NCBI GenBank assembly: GCA_021797515.1
Contig: JAJZZP010000030.1
Location: 1-32,460 of the forward strand
Length of the DNA stretch: 32,460 nt
Direction of reading: 5' to 3'
DNA from: Bacillota bacterium
GTDB lineage: Bacteria; Bacillota; Sulfobacillia; Sulfobacillales; Sulfobacillaceae
Part shown: positions 15,989 through 23,050 of the stretch, one piece after another
Position numbering within the stretch: position 1 is the first letter of the stretch
Layout of the letters: every line of letters starts with the position of its first letter
Program-made: the position numbers and the translations under genes
Notes under the pieces: generated by a model
What the model was told of the DNA's origin: nothing
What the model saw: the letters and a program-made list of their open reading frames with translations, nothing else
The model's database searches: none

Positions 15989-16906
15989 ATGGACACATTG
16001 AGTGCGGAGGGCTTTACCATAGGCCATTTGTCTCGGATTGTCATGGCCATGGATCAACACGATGGGGGTGCGCTCCCTGCTGGCGACTCGGTTTCTCCTA
16101 CTACTCGGCAAGCCACGGAGCGGCTTATTCGGCGTTTGGAATGTTTGTTATTTCCCATGGAGCACGCCTGGTCTGAAGCCGTGGAAAGTACCCAACTTCA
16201 AGCCCGTACCGAGTTGCTTGGGGTGGTGATCTGGGATTTAGCGCACCAAATACACCGAGCCCGGAGACACCACTGCGATCCCCACGCCGTTCCATGCCTA
16301 GAATTGTCCCAAGCATTTGATACCGCTGTGGGATTTGCCACCACGTTGCCAGACATATTGGCGCAACTCAGTTTAGATGCAGCCGCTGCGTTTTCTGGCG
16401 ACCCTGCGGCACGCGATGCATCGGAAGTTGTCTCGTGCTATCCAGGGTTTTACGCCATTATGGTCTATCGTCTTGCCCATCGTTTATTTGAATTTGGTGT
16501 TCCGCTATTGCCACGGTTGATGACTGAAATCGCCCACAGCCAAACCGGCATTGACATCCATCCTGGGGCTCGCATCGGATCCAGCTTTTTTATCGACCAC
16601 GGCACAGGCGTAGTGATCGGTGAAACCACCGAAGTAGGCCATCGGGTAACGCTATATCAAGGCGTCACGTTAGGTGCGTTAAATTTTCCGCGTGACGAAA
16701 CTGGTCAAATTATCCGGGGTCAAAAACGCCATCCCACGATCGGGGACAATGTTGTGGTTTACTCCGGCGCAACCATTTTAGGCGGCACTACCACGATTGG
16801 CGAAGGCAGCATCATTGGAGGCAATGTATGGCTTACAGAAAGCGTGCCGCCGTTTTCTCGGGTCATTGCACAACCTAAAATCGAGTTAAAATCCAGTCAC
16901 CGATAG
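15989..16906 (+). CDS. cysE: serine O-acetyltransferase
   Basis: A 305-residue enzyme that makes O-acetylserine from serine and acetyl-CoA, the entry step of cysteine synthesis. The C-terminal half is a left-handed beta helix of hexapeptide repeats with DHGTGVVIGETTEVG (catalytic His-Asp region), LYQGVTLGAL and KRHPTIGDNVVVYSGATILGG, all hallmark segments. The helical N-terminal half is long, as in the EpsC/SAT type. The ATG at 15989 follows GGGGGCGC. It is embedded between an M20 peptidase and the small-protein/threonine dehydratase pair. Together with the serine/threonine deaminase downstream and the TauE-type permease, it gives the region a serine and sulfur theme. Confidence 0.92.
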   Translation: MDTLSAEGFTIGHLSRIVMAMDQHDGGALPAGDSVSPTTRQATERLIRRLECLLFPMEHAWSEAVESTQLQARTELLGVVIWDLAHQIHRARRHHCDPHAVPCLELSQAFDTAVGFATTLPDILAQLSLDAAAAFSGDPAARDASEVVSCYPGFYAIMVYRLAHRLFEFGVPLLPRLMTEIAHSQTGIDIHPGARIGSSFFIDHGTGVVIGETTEVGHRVTLYQGVTLGALNFPRDETGQIIRGQKRHPTIGDNVVVYSGATILGGTTTIGEGSIIGGNVWLTESVPPFSRVIAQPKIELKSSHR

Positions 16907-16949
16907 TTTCCTCGCGAGAAAAACTAACTGTTTAAGGGAGTCTTTGCAC

Positions 16950-17375
16950 ATGGACTACATTCACGACAATAAGCCACCGTTGTCTACCGGTACCAGCAGT
17001 ATATTTTTGGACATCATCATCCATAAGCCCCAGGATAAAGACACGCGACCTTTACTAGCGTTTTTAGAAACCCATAATCTGGGTGAACGGTCGCAAACAG
17101 TGGAGTGGCAAAACGAATTTACCTTGAGACTTAGCATGTGGCGGGGACAATACTGGTCATTTTTGTCCGACTCCGATTGGACTCTGGCATGCCAGGACAT
17201 AGTGGCTTTCATTAAGGAAGTACAGGATCATTATCGTCCTAAGCACATTGAGTATGATACTCGATCATTTTCCGTGGGATTAGCAAAGAAAGTCCGGCGT
17301 GAAAAACATCCTATCGCCGATATTGTGAAGGCTCCCCCGGCAAAAAATGAACCTGTATGGTGGCTTATCTCATGA
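16950..17375 (+). CDS. unknown protein coupled to threonine dehydratase
   Basis: A 141-residue soluble protein with no motif that I recognise. It has many aromatic and charged residues (EWQNEFTLRLSMWRGQYWSF, DWTLACQDIVAFIKEVQDHY) and a basic stretch near the end (KKVRREKH). No signal peptide or membrane segment is present. The ATG at 16950 lies 9 nt after AAGGGAG; a TTG two codons earlier is possible. Its stop overlaps the start of the next gene as ATGA, and it follows cysE by 43 nt, so it is a member of that operon. A regulatory or accessory role for the neighbouring amino acid enzymes would be an inference only. Confidence 0.7.
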   Translation: MDYIHDNKPPLSTGTSSIFLDIIIHKPQDKDTRPLLAFLETHNLGERSQTVEWQNEFTLRLSMWRGQYWSFLSDSDWTLACQDIVAFIKEVQDHYRPKHIEYDTRSFSVGLAKKVRREKHPIADIVKAPPAKNEPVWWLIS

Positions 17376-18331
17376 TAGAAGCTCCTAACCTCAGCACCAT
17401 TTGTGAGGCTAGATATCGGTTACTCGGGGTCATCCACCGTACGCCATTGGTAACTACCCATACCTTTCCTTTAGGTTCTCACGGGGAACTGCGGTTTAAA
17501 GCTGAAAACCTGCAGGTCACTGGATCTTTTAAGATACGAGGCGCTTTCAATAAAGTGGCCCAGTTAGCAACCCGTTCGAGAGTCGGAGTAGTCACCGCCT
17601 CGTCAGGCAATCATGGGCAGGCAGTGGCCTGGGCCGCGCGTTACCACTGTATTTCGGCTCACGTGGTCGTACCAAGTACTGCGCCGAAATCCAAAGTTGC
17701 TGCAGCCGAGGCGTATGGCGCCACCGTAGAATACTATGGAACCACGAGTCAAGAGCGGTTGGATCGAGCGCAAGAACTTGCCGAGGAGCATGGCTACCAA
17801 TTTGTTCCACCATACGACGATGTTTCGGTAATGTCTGGGCAAGGCACTGTGGGTCTGGAAATTATTGAGGATTGGCCGGAAGTCGACATGGTGCTGGTTC
17901 CTATAGGTGGGGGAGGCCTGATTTCCGGAATTTCTACGGCAATAAAATCGGTCAAACCAAATATTTTGGTGGTTGGAATCGAATCACTGGGCGCAGCCAA
18001 AGCGTGGCAGTCCCGGAAACAAGGATATCGCGTGGTTCTGGCTCATACCGACACTATTGCCGATGGTATCAAGACACTAGGATTGGGAGTGATGACCTAT
18101 CCCATCGTTGAGAAAAACGTTGACCGTTTGCTGACGGTGTCAGAGAAATCCATCGCCGAGGCAGTAAAATGGCTTTTGACACGTCCGAAAATTGTGGTGG
18201 AACCTTCTGGTGCCACTACCATGGCCGCCATTCTCAGCTATCCTGACATCTTTCGTGATAAAAACGTCGTGGCAGTCCTCAGCGGCGGAAACTTGGATCC
18301 CCAGGTGCTTTCGGCCATTTTATCTTCGTAA
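17372..18331 (+). CDS. PLP-dependent threonine/serine dehydratase, short form
   Basis: A 319-residue fold-type II PLP enzyme. It has the lysine motif GSFKIRGAFNK, the substrate loop SSGNHGQAVAWAA and the phosphate-binding glycine loop GGGGLISG. It lacks the C-terminal ACT-like regulatory domain of biosynthetic IlvA, so it fits the short catabolic threonine dehydratase (TdcB) or serine racemase/dehydratase class. Product is 2-oxobutyrate or pyruvate plus ammonia. I place the start at the ATG at 17372 because ATGA overlaps the upstream stop; an in-frame ATG at 17357 is also possible. It is the downstream partner of the unknown 141-residue protein. Confidence 0.88.
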   Translation: MIEAPNLSTICEARYRLLGVIHRTPLVTTHTFPLGSHGELRFKAENLQVTGSFKIRGAFNKVAQLATRSRVGVVTASSGNHGQAVAWAARYHCISAHVVVPSTAPKSKVAAAEAYGATVEYYGTTSQERLDRAQELAEEHGYQFVPPYDDVSVMSGQGTVGLEIIEDWPEVDMVLVPIGGGGLISGISTAIKSVKPNILVVGIESLGAAKAWQSRKQGYRVVLAHTDTIADGIKTLGLGVMTYPIVEKNVDRLLTVSEKSIAEAVKWLLTRPKIVVEPSGATTMAAILSYPDIFRDKNVVAVLSGGNLDPQVLSAILSS

Positions 18332-18366
18332 AGCACCTCATTGGTATATTTTTCCTCTCCTGTCAC

Positions 18367-18400
18367 AGGCTATCTACGCCAAACGAGGGGGAGGTAGCCT
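18367..18400 (+). promoter_or_regulatory. hairpin enclosing the ribosome binding site of the 53-residue protein
   Basis: AGGCTATCT (18367-18375) pairs with AGGTAGCCT (18392-18400), giving 9 bp with one T-G pair and a 16-nt loop. The GAGGGGGAGG ribosome binding site lies in the loop and the 3' arm, and the ATG begins on the very next base. Folding would limit ribosome access, so this could be a translational switch. The pairing is visible; regulation is inferred. Confidence 0.45.
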
Positions 18401-18562
18401 ATGGACGTCGGTTCTGTATGCAGTTGCGGGGACCACGCAGTGACACAGTGTCTTGATTGTGGTCAGGGCTTGTGTTTGGAACATACCTGTTCGGAGTGTC
18501 AGCGTTGTGAGAACGATTGTCTATGCCATCTGCGATGGTGGGTTCCATACTTCTATTTGTAA
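18401..18562 (+). CDS. 53-residue Cys-rich protein resembling a B-box-like zinc finger
   Basis: A very short gene with a strong GAGGGGGAGG ribosome binding site 5 nt before the ATG. The product has 10 Cys and 3 His in 53 residues. Residues 9-28 read C9-x2-H12-x4-C17-x2-C20-x4-C25-x2-H28, a cross-brace spacing like B-box zinc fingers. Residues 30-43 add C30-x2-C33-x2-C36-x3-C40-x-C42-H43, enough for a second metal site. The tail WWVPYFYL is aromatic and may contact a membrane or partner. No nearby homologue is seen and I cannot name a function. It follows threonine dehydratase by 69 nt and has its own terminator-like hairpin. Composition, spacing and ribosome binding site argue that it is real. 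Confidence 0.65.
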   Translation: MDVGSVCSCGDHAVTQCLDCGQGLCLEHTCSECQRCENDCLCHLRWWVPYFYL

Positions 18563-18569
18563 ACCTCAC

Positions 18570-18611
18570 AATGGGGGCCCCTCCCGCATAGGCGGTCGGC
18601 TCCCCATTTTA
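18570..18611 (+). terminator. terminator after the Cys-rich gene
   Basis: AATGGGG (18570-18576) pairs with CCCCATT (18602-18608), with further internal pairing of CCGC with GCGG, and a short TTTT run at the 3' end. It begins 7 nt after the Cys-rich gene stop and would end the plus-strand transcript there. Confidence 0.6.
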
Positions 18612-18767
18612 CAAATCAGCGCGCCAACTTGTTGCGGGATGAAACACGCATAAGCTTTTGTCGAGAGGTTAACGTTACATTCATAGAGGCACTATACAAT
18701 TTACGTTAGCTCCCTCATCTCTGGGTTGATGCCATTGCGCCCGCTCCCGATCGCAGTCATCTCCCTG

Positions 18768-18823
18768 GTAAGCTTACTTGGCTTTCGAGACAGGAACCGC
18801 CACAAAAAGATCTAAAAGCCAAG
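18768..18823. repeat. palindrome plus inverted repeat upstream of a small membrane gene
   Basis: GTAAGCTTAC (18768-18777) is a perfect 10-nt palindrome. It abuts CTTGGCTTT (18777-18785), which pairs with AAAGCCAAG (18815-18823) over a 29-nt loop. The remaining bases between 18612 and 18868 show no gene. This could be the leader or control region of the next gene, or a trace of a small mobile element. Confidence 0.35.
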
Positions 18824-18868
18824 CCAAAGTCCATGGGTAAGTTTGTTATACTTGAGCCGGGGACTAAA

Positions 18869-19036
18869 ATGGCAAGGAACATGTATGTTCTGCTTTATAT
18901 TGTGGTGTTGATAGCCGTTGTCGTCAGTTTAGATTTACTTTTCTTTAAGAATCACTTCTGGGAACGGCTGATAGTGAACATCGGCATTGTCTTGGTATTT
19001 TCAGCGTTCTATTTGAGGTTCTTTAAAAGGCCTTGA
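18869..19036 (+). CDS. 55-residue membrane protein with two predicted helices
   Basis: A small protein starting MARNMYVLLYIVVLIAVVV, with hydrophobic helices at about residues 5-23 and 34-51 separated by a short KNHFWER loop, and a basic FKRP end. I chose the ATG at 18869 because GGGGAC lies just before it; an in-frame ATG at 18833 would add 12 polar residues and spans a TATACT that looks like a -10. No family is recognised. It lies between the Cys-rich protein gene and the TauE-like permease on the same strand, but the gaps suggest separate transcripts. Confidence 0.5.
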   Translation: MARNMYVLLYIVVLIAVVVSLDLLFFKNHFWERLIVNIGIVLVFSAFYLRFFKRP

Positions 19037-19240
19037 CATTCTCCCGCATCATCCGCAAATCCTAGTCACGCGACAGGAGTTAGACTATTGCTAATTGATG
19101 CCAACCCAGATGATCAATAGAGAGCTACGCGAGGAATTCTTCAAACAACCGCTACAATATTCGTCATGCTTATCTGGATTTTTCCCCACAGATTCTCCCG
19201 TGGTATAGTGGGAGTCGATGTCTTATGTGGAGAGCATTCA

Positions 19241-19978
19241 ATGCAATGGCCATGGATTATCGCTTTCACCTTTTCTGGTTTTTTAGCCTCTTTAGCCACT
19301 AATTCGATTGGAGTGGGCGGCGGCTTATTAGTCATGCCAACTTTGGCGTTGTGGTTCCCAGCGCGGCAAGTTGTGGTTTTCACCACACCCATGTTTTTAG
19401 CCAACGCTATTGCCACCTGGTATAACTATCGTTATAGCTGGAAGGTTCCGAGAACTCTCTGGACCATTCCCTGGGTGTTGATGGGGATCGTCATCGGCGT
19501 TCATTTTCTTGTGAATGAATCCACTCGCGATTTAGATATCACTATCGGTCTTATCGCCCTAATTTTTGTGGTGTATGAGGTCATTCAACGCACACTGCGA
19601 AAGCAAGTGACCGGGTTGCCGGGTTGGGTGGGTATCCCCATCGCATTGACCTCAGGTGGCATCAGTGCGATTTCCAACATCGGCGGCACTTTACTCTCAC
19701 TCTATGTTTTAAGCCCCGAAGTCACCCCCGACGGATTCGTTGGAAGCTTAGCCCTCTTATATGTCATCATGACGTCGGCGAAATTATGCCTGTTTTGGTT
19801 TCATCATTTGATCCTGGGACAGACATTTTTGTGGTCGCTTCCCTCGATTCCCTCGATAATCGTCGGTTCCCTAGTTGGCAAGAAAATCCACCGCGGCATC
19901 AACCCCAGTCGTTTCCGGTTAATCGTCATCGGGGTCATTTTTATTTCTAGCCTGGCTCTATTGCTATCTTCGATCTAA
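19241..19978 (+). CDS. TauE/SafE-family permease (sulfite or organosulfur exporter type)
   Basis: A 245-residue membrane protein with about eight helices and the two half-repeats of the TauE/SafE (DUF81) family. The first repeat shows NSIGVGGGLLVMPTLALWF and the second GGISAISNIGGTLLSLYVL, the characteristic glycine-rich loops. Such proteins export sulfite, sulfoacetate or related anions, though many members are untested. The ATG at 19241 follows GGAGAG by 6 nt; an in-frame start at 19166 would add a 25-residue tail with no support. A TATAGT at 19204-19209 may be its -10. With cysE 3 kb upstream, a role in sulfur handling is plausible but not shown. Confidence 0.85.
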   Translation: MQWPWIIAFTFSGFLASLATNSIGVGGGLLVMPTLALWFPARQVVVFTTPMFLANAIATWYNYRYSWKVPRTLWTIPWVLMGIVIGVHFLVNESTRDLDITIGLIALIFVVYEVIQRTLRKQVTGLPGWVGIPIALTSGGISAISNIGGTLLSLYVLSPEVTPDGFVGSLALLYVIMTSAKLCLFWFHHLILGQTFLWSLPSIPSIIVGSLVGKKIHRGINPSRFRLIVIGVIFISSLALLLSSI

Positions 19979-20401
19979 CCGGCTACCGCATAAATCCTGT
20001 TTCAAGGATCCCCACATTTGATAGACAATGGACTCCATCTTGTATTTCCCATGATGCACGCAACACACCAAGCTGAGTCAGTTCTTTCTCCTAAAGCAAA
20101 AGTGAACGATGGTGGAAACCAGAGAAATTCCTCGAGTACCCGATACCTCACATCGTGAGTCCAATGGTCGGTGATGGCATTCCGCTATTCTTGGAATTCG
20201 GATCCTTCCAGACTTAACCGGAAATTTCAAATATTACTGGGGAAAAGGTAGCAAAATCCGCATGAATTTACGATATCAACCAAAACCGGAGTGTTATCGC
20301 GGAAAGATGCATTGGGAATAAAAGCCAGTGCTGACGCATAATTAAGTATAGCCCGGTGTAGACTCCGATGGCGGACACATGCTCTGCGGTGGCAGGATTA
20401 G

Positions 20402-20866
20402 CGTGAGATCGTATGCCGCAGGCAACCCCTCTTCTGCAGAGAGCGTCTTCCCGTTCAGTGCCACAGAACGGTACCAACACCCGAAGTAATCCAAAAAGAA
20501 AGAGAACGGCTATCCTCGTTTGGGTTAATGGTCAGAGACATGACATGCGATGCCGTTGGCCTATAAGCCCAATGCCAAGAGGAACATGGATTTCGCCGCG
20601 TGATACGGGCAATTGTCCGACAGATCATGATAGACTATCCGGTGTTGGAATTGCCGGATCACCGCCAAATTTCTCGATGCTCTGAACGCGTCATTTTTGA
20701 TGCTCTCCAACCCTAGCGAGTTGAGCATCGGGCTGATGGGGACACGGAATGGTATCATGGGACCAATGTGGAACCGCATGTGCGGCGACTCTTAGAGATG
20801 TGGCAAAACCCGATTCAGCACCGGTTTCAGAGAAGTCCGGTCGCCCAAATGATTCCTCTGTGGTAA
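20402..20866 (+). pseudogene. decayed reading frame of unknown family
   Basis: The gap from 19979 to 20962 has no intact gene. One plus-strand frame reads as protein-like text through three stop codons (20399-20401, 20564-20566, 20714-20716): PEVIQKERERLSSFGLMVRD, then FRRVIRAIVRQIMIDYPVLE, then GTNVEPHVRRLLEMWQNPIQ, ending with TAA at 20864-20866. The helical, charged composition continues across each stop, which suggests a dead gene. A shorter protein-like stretch lies at about 20172-20316 (ILPDLTGNFKYYWGKGSK). I do not recognise the family; a mobile-element or phage origin is possible. Confidence 0.4.
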
Positions 20867-20877
20867 ATCCTTAATTT

Positions 20878-20906
20878 TTGGTAGCTTCACACGTAGAGTC
20901 TAAGAT
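20878..20906 (+). promoter_or_regulatory. candidate promoter for murI
   Basis: TTGGTA (20878-20883), a 17-nt spacer and TAAGAT (20901-20906) match a sigma-A promoter at 4 of 6 bases in each box. It lies about 55 nt before the murI ATG, in the right orientation. Confidence 0.4.
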
Positions 20907-20962
20907 AAAATATTGAGTAAATACAGCGTGAGCCTATGCAATATTTTCCGAGGAGTGTCGCC

Positions 20963-21787
20963 ATGTCCGCCCACCCAGATCCACGACCTATTGGGATGTT
21001 TGATTCCGGAGAAGGGGGGTTGACGGTACTAAAACGGGCGCGTGATCTATATCCTGGAGAACATTATCTTTACGCCGCAGACTCTGGACATTTTCCTTAC
21101 GGATCCCGATCATTGTCCCAGGTAAGAGAATTTTTCTTATCATTTCTCGACTTCTTTTTAACTCATAATGTCAAAGCCATCGTTATTGCCTGCAACACCG
21201 CCACGGCAGCTGCATTGGAAACTGCTCAACAGAAATCCCCTGTTCCTGTGATCGGGGTGATCCAACCAGGGGTTGTCGACGCCATCCACGCGTCACAATC
21301 AGGAATTATTGGTATACTGTCCACTGAAGCTACATACCAGGCAGGAGTATACCCTAGCGCCCTAAAAGCGCTTAATCCCCAAGTTAAAATTGTGGCGTAT
21401 CCTTGTCCAATATTAGTCACCATGGTGGAATCCGGTCAAACCGACGGCCCCCTAGTCGAAGATCGGGTCCGTCAGTGCACACATGCCTTATTGTCTCACA
21501 ACGCTGACACGGTCATCTTGGGCTGCACTCATTTCCCCCACATGGAACATATTTTTACCAAAGTAATGAATGATCAAGCTGTGATTATCGACCCCGGGCT
21601 GTCAACCGCACGTTTGCTGCCGTCCATTTTAGGACCACTTAACACCACCGGCGAGGGTTCCATGACCTTCTACACTACCGGCGATCCAAAAGTGGCGCTC
21701 CATATCGCTCGAATTTTATGGCCCGATCTTGTAGAGGAACCCCGCCAACTGATTTGGGACCGAACGTCATTGAAGACCCCGACCTAG
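20963..21787 (+). CDS. murI: glutamate racemase
   Basis: A 274-residue enzyme that converts L- to D-glutamate for peptidoglycan. The catalytic cysteines are in CNTATA (near residue 77) and GCTHFP (near residue 188), and the N-terminal GMFDSGEGGLTVL holds the conserved Asp and Ser. SGHFPYG is also typical. I place the start at the ATG at 20963 because GAGGAG lies just before it; the ATG at 20936 has no such site. It converges on dapA, and the last four bases, CTAG, serve both stops. This leaves no space for a terminator between the two wall-precursor genes. Confidence 0.95.
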   Translation: MSAHPDPRPIGMFDSGEGGLTVLKRARDLYPGEHYLYAADSGHFPYGSRSLSQVREFFLSFLDFFLTHNVKAIVIACNTATAAALETAQQKSPVPVIGVIQPGVVDAIHASQSGIIGILSTEATYQAGVYPSALKALNPQVKIVAYPCPILVTMVESGQTDGPLVEDRVRQCTHALLSHNADTVILGCTHFPHMEHIFTKVMNDQAVIIDPGLSTARLLPSILGPLNTTGEGSMTFYTTGDPKVALHIARILWPDLVEEPRQLIWDRTSLKTPT

Positions 21788-22683
21788 GAAGCGTGCCGCG
21801 CGATTTTTTCGCGGCGCAGATCCTCTACGTTGACCTTTAATCTTTCAAGAGTACTGGTATCTTGTGGATAGACCAAAGGCAGTCGCACGGGTCCCACATT
21901 CATATTCAACTGATTCATCAGCCATTTTAACGGAATGGGGTTGGGCCAACTAAACAAATCACGAAATATGGGTAGCAAACGTCCATGGAGGCCCCGAGCA
22001 GCAGTGATGTCTCCGCTCCGAAAAGCTTGTACCAATGCTGCCATTTCTGGACCCACAACATGAGCTGCCACGCTGACTACACCGTGGGCCCCAAGCGTCA
22101 ACGCGGGGTAAAAGAGTGCATCGTCTCCCGAATATACCATCATCCCGGGACAAATTTCCAGCAGTCTTTCGATGCTTTCTATCTGACCCGTGGCTTCTTT
22201 CACGGCAACGACATTGGGACAGGCCTTGGCAATGCGTGCCACGGTATCGGCAGCCAAAGTGACGCCGGTACGACCCGGAACATTGTAAAGCATCACGGGT
22301 GCCGACAGATTCTCGGCGATTTTCACAAAGTGTTGAAATAAACCTTCCTGCGGTGGTTTGTTGTAGTAAGGAGTGACTACTAACACGCCATCAGCCCCCC
22401 AACGAGCCGCTTCCTGCGACATCTCGACAGCGTGATGGGTATCATTAGATCCGGTCCCCATAAGAACCATAGCGTTACCGGCTCCGCGACGCACCGCATA
22501 ATAAAGGCGTTCGCGTTCTGACCGTGACAGTGTGGGTGACTCCCCGGTAGTACCTGCTACAACCAATCCTTCACTTCCATTAGCCACCAGCCAACCTGCC
22601 AATGATTCCGCCCGCGCTTCATCCAGGACTCCATCTTCCGTGAACGGAGTCACCATGGCCGTGATTATACAAGGCCACTGCAT
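21784..22683 (-). CDS. dapA: 4-hydroxy-tetrahydrodipicolinate synthase
   Basis: A 299-residue class I aldolase that condenses pyruvate with aspartate semialdehyde at the start of the lysine and diaminopimelate pathway. Visible are GTTGESPTL (substrate loop), YYNKPPQEGL, the YNVPGRTGV tyrosine motif, and the Schiff-base lysine in VVAVKEATG. The ATG at 22683 has AAAGGGGG about 8 nt upstream; the in-frame start at 22764 would lie inside the leader. Its product feeds the divergently encoded DapL, and diaminopimelate joins D-glutamate from MurI in peptidoglycan. The roughly 290-nt leader (see 22801-22935) could control it. In spore formers the product also leads to dipicolinate. Confidence 0.94.
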   Translation of the reverse strand: MQWPCIITAMVTPFTEDGVLDEARAESLAGWLVANGSEGLVVAGTTGESPTLSRSERERLYYAVRRGAGNAMVLMGTGSNDTHHAVEMSQEAARWGADGVLVVTPYYNKPPQEGLFQHFVKIAENLSAPVMLYNVPGRTGVTLAADTVARIAKACPNVVAVKEATGQIESIERLLEICPGMMVYSGDDALFYPALTLGAHGVVSVAAHVVGPEMAALVQAFRSGDITAARGLHGRLLPIFRDLFSWPNPIPLKWLMNQLNMNVGPVRLPLVYPQDTSTLERLKVNVEDLRREKIARHAS

Positions 22684-22800
22684 ATTTATGCCCCCTTTGG
22701 TTAATAGACGAAAAGAGCAAATCACACTCATCTCTCCGCCAAATTCAATGCAATGTGGTCGCATGATATTTCCTATGAAGTTAAGAGAGGTTTTGATTAC

Positions 22801-22935
22801 GCCGGAGACCGCGAAATTTTAGTCGCGGGCCGGCTAAATCTTGTCGCAGGACTTAACGGCAGGAAGAAGTACCTTGAGAAGGAGTTGGGGGGTCGCAAGG
22901 ATGGATACGGTCGGACGTACGAAACTGTTGACCAT
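22801..22935 (-). promoter_or_regulatory. dapA leader with a possible leader peptide and composite hairpin
   Basis: On the minus strand an ATG at 22935 opens a 33-codon frame ending with TAG at 22836-22834. Its last 13 residues contain three lysines (K21, K28, K32). The stop touches a hairpin at 22801-22834: outer arms GCCGG/CCGGC and inner arms CCGCGA/TCGCGG around AATTTTAG. A peptide that ends at a hairpin upstream of a lysine-pathway gene recalls attenuation. The ribosome binding site for the peptide (AAGGGG) is rather distant, and no lysine-riboswitch or T-box consensus was visible. Function is inference. Confidence 0.35.
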
Positions 22936-22979
22936 AAAATTTTTGCACCCCTTTCTGGCACACTAGCCAATTGAACACT

Positions 22980-23011
22980 TATAATTATACACATCAACAA
23001 GAATGATGCAA
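22980..23011 (-). promoter_or_regulatory. dapA promoter with a -10 shared by a divergent dapL promoter
   Basis: On the minus strand TTGCAT (23011-23006), a 16-nt spacer and TATAAT (22989-22984) form a good sigma-A promoter for dapA. The palindrome TATAATTATA (22980-22989) also places a TATAAT on the plus strand at 22980-22985, 65 nt before dapL, with a weaker -35 near 22956. The two -10 boxes overlap by 2 bp, so both promoters cannot be occupied at once. Confidence 0.5.
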
Positions 23012-23050
23012 GAAAATTTTCCCGATGGGTACTGAATTGGAGGTTACCGT

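Noticed and set aside
18453-18653. 66-codon frame across the Cys-rich gene and its terminator
   Set aside because: It runs through the hairpin at 18570-18611 and lacks a start signal; the 53-residue frame has a strong one.
22690-22980. Lysine riboswitch or T-box in the dapA leader
   Set aside because: I looked for the T-box GGUGG-ACCGCG block and L-box core motifs and saw neither; a covariance search would settle it.
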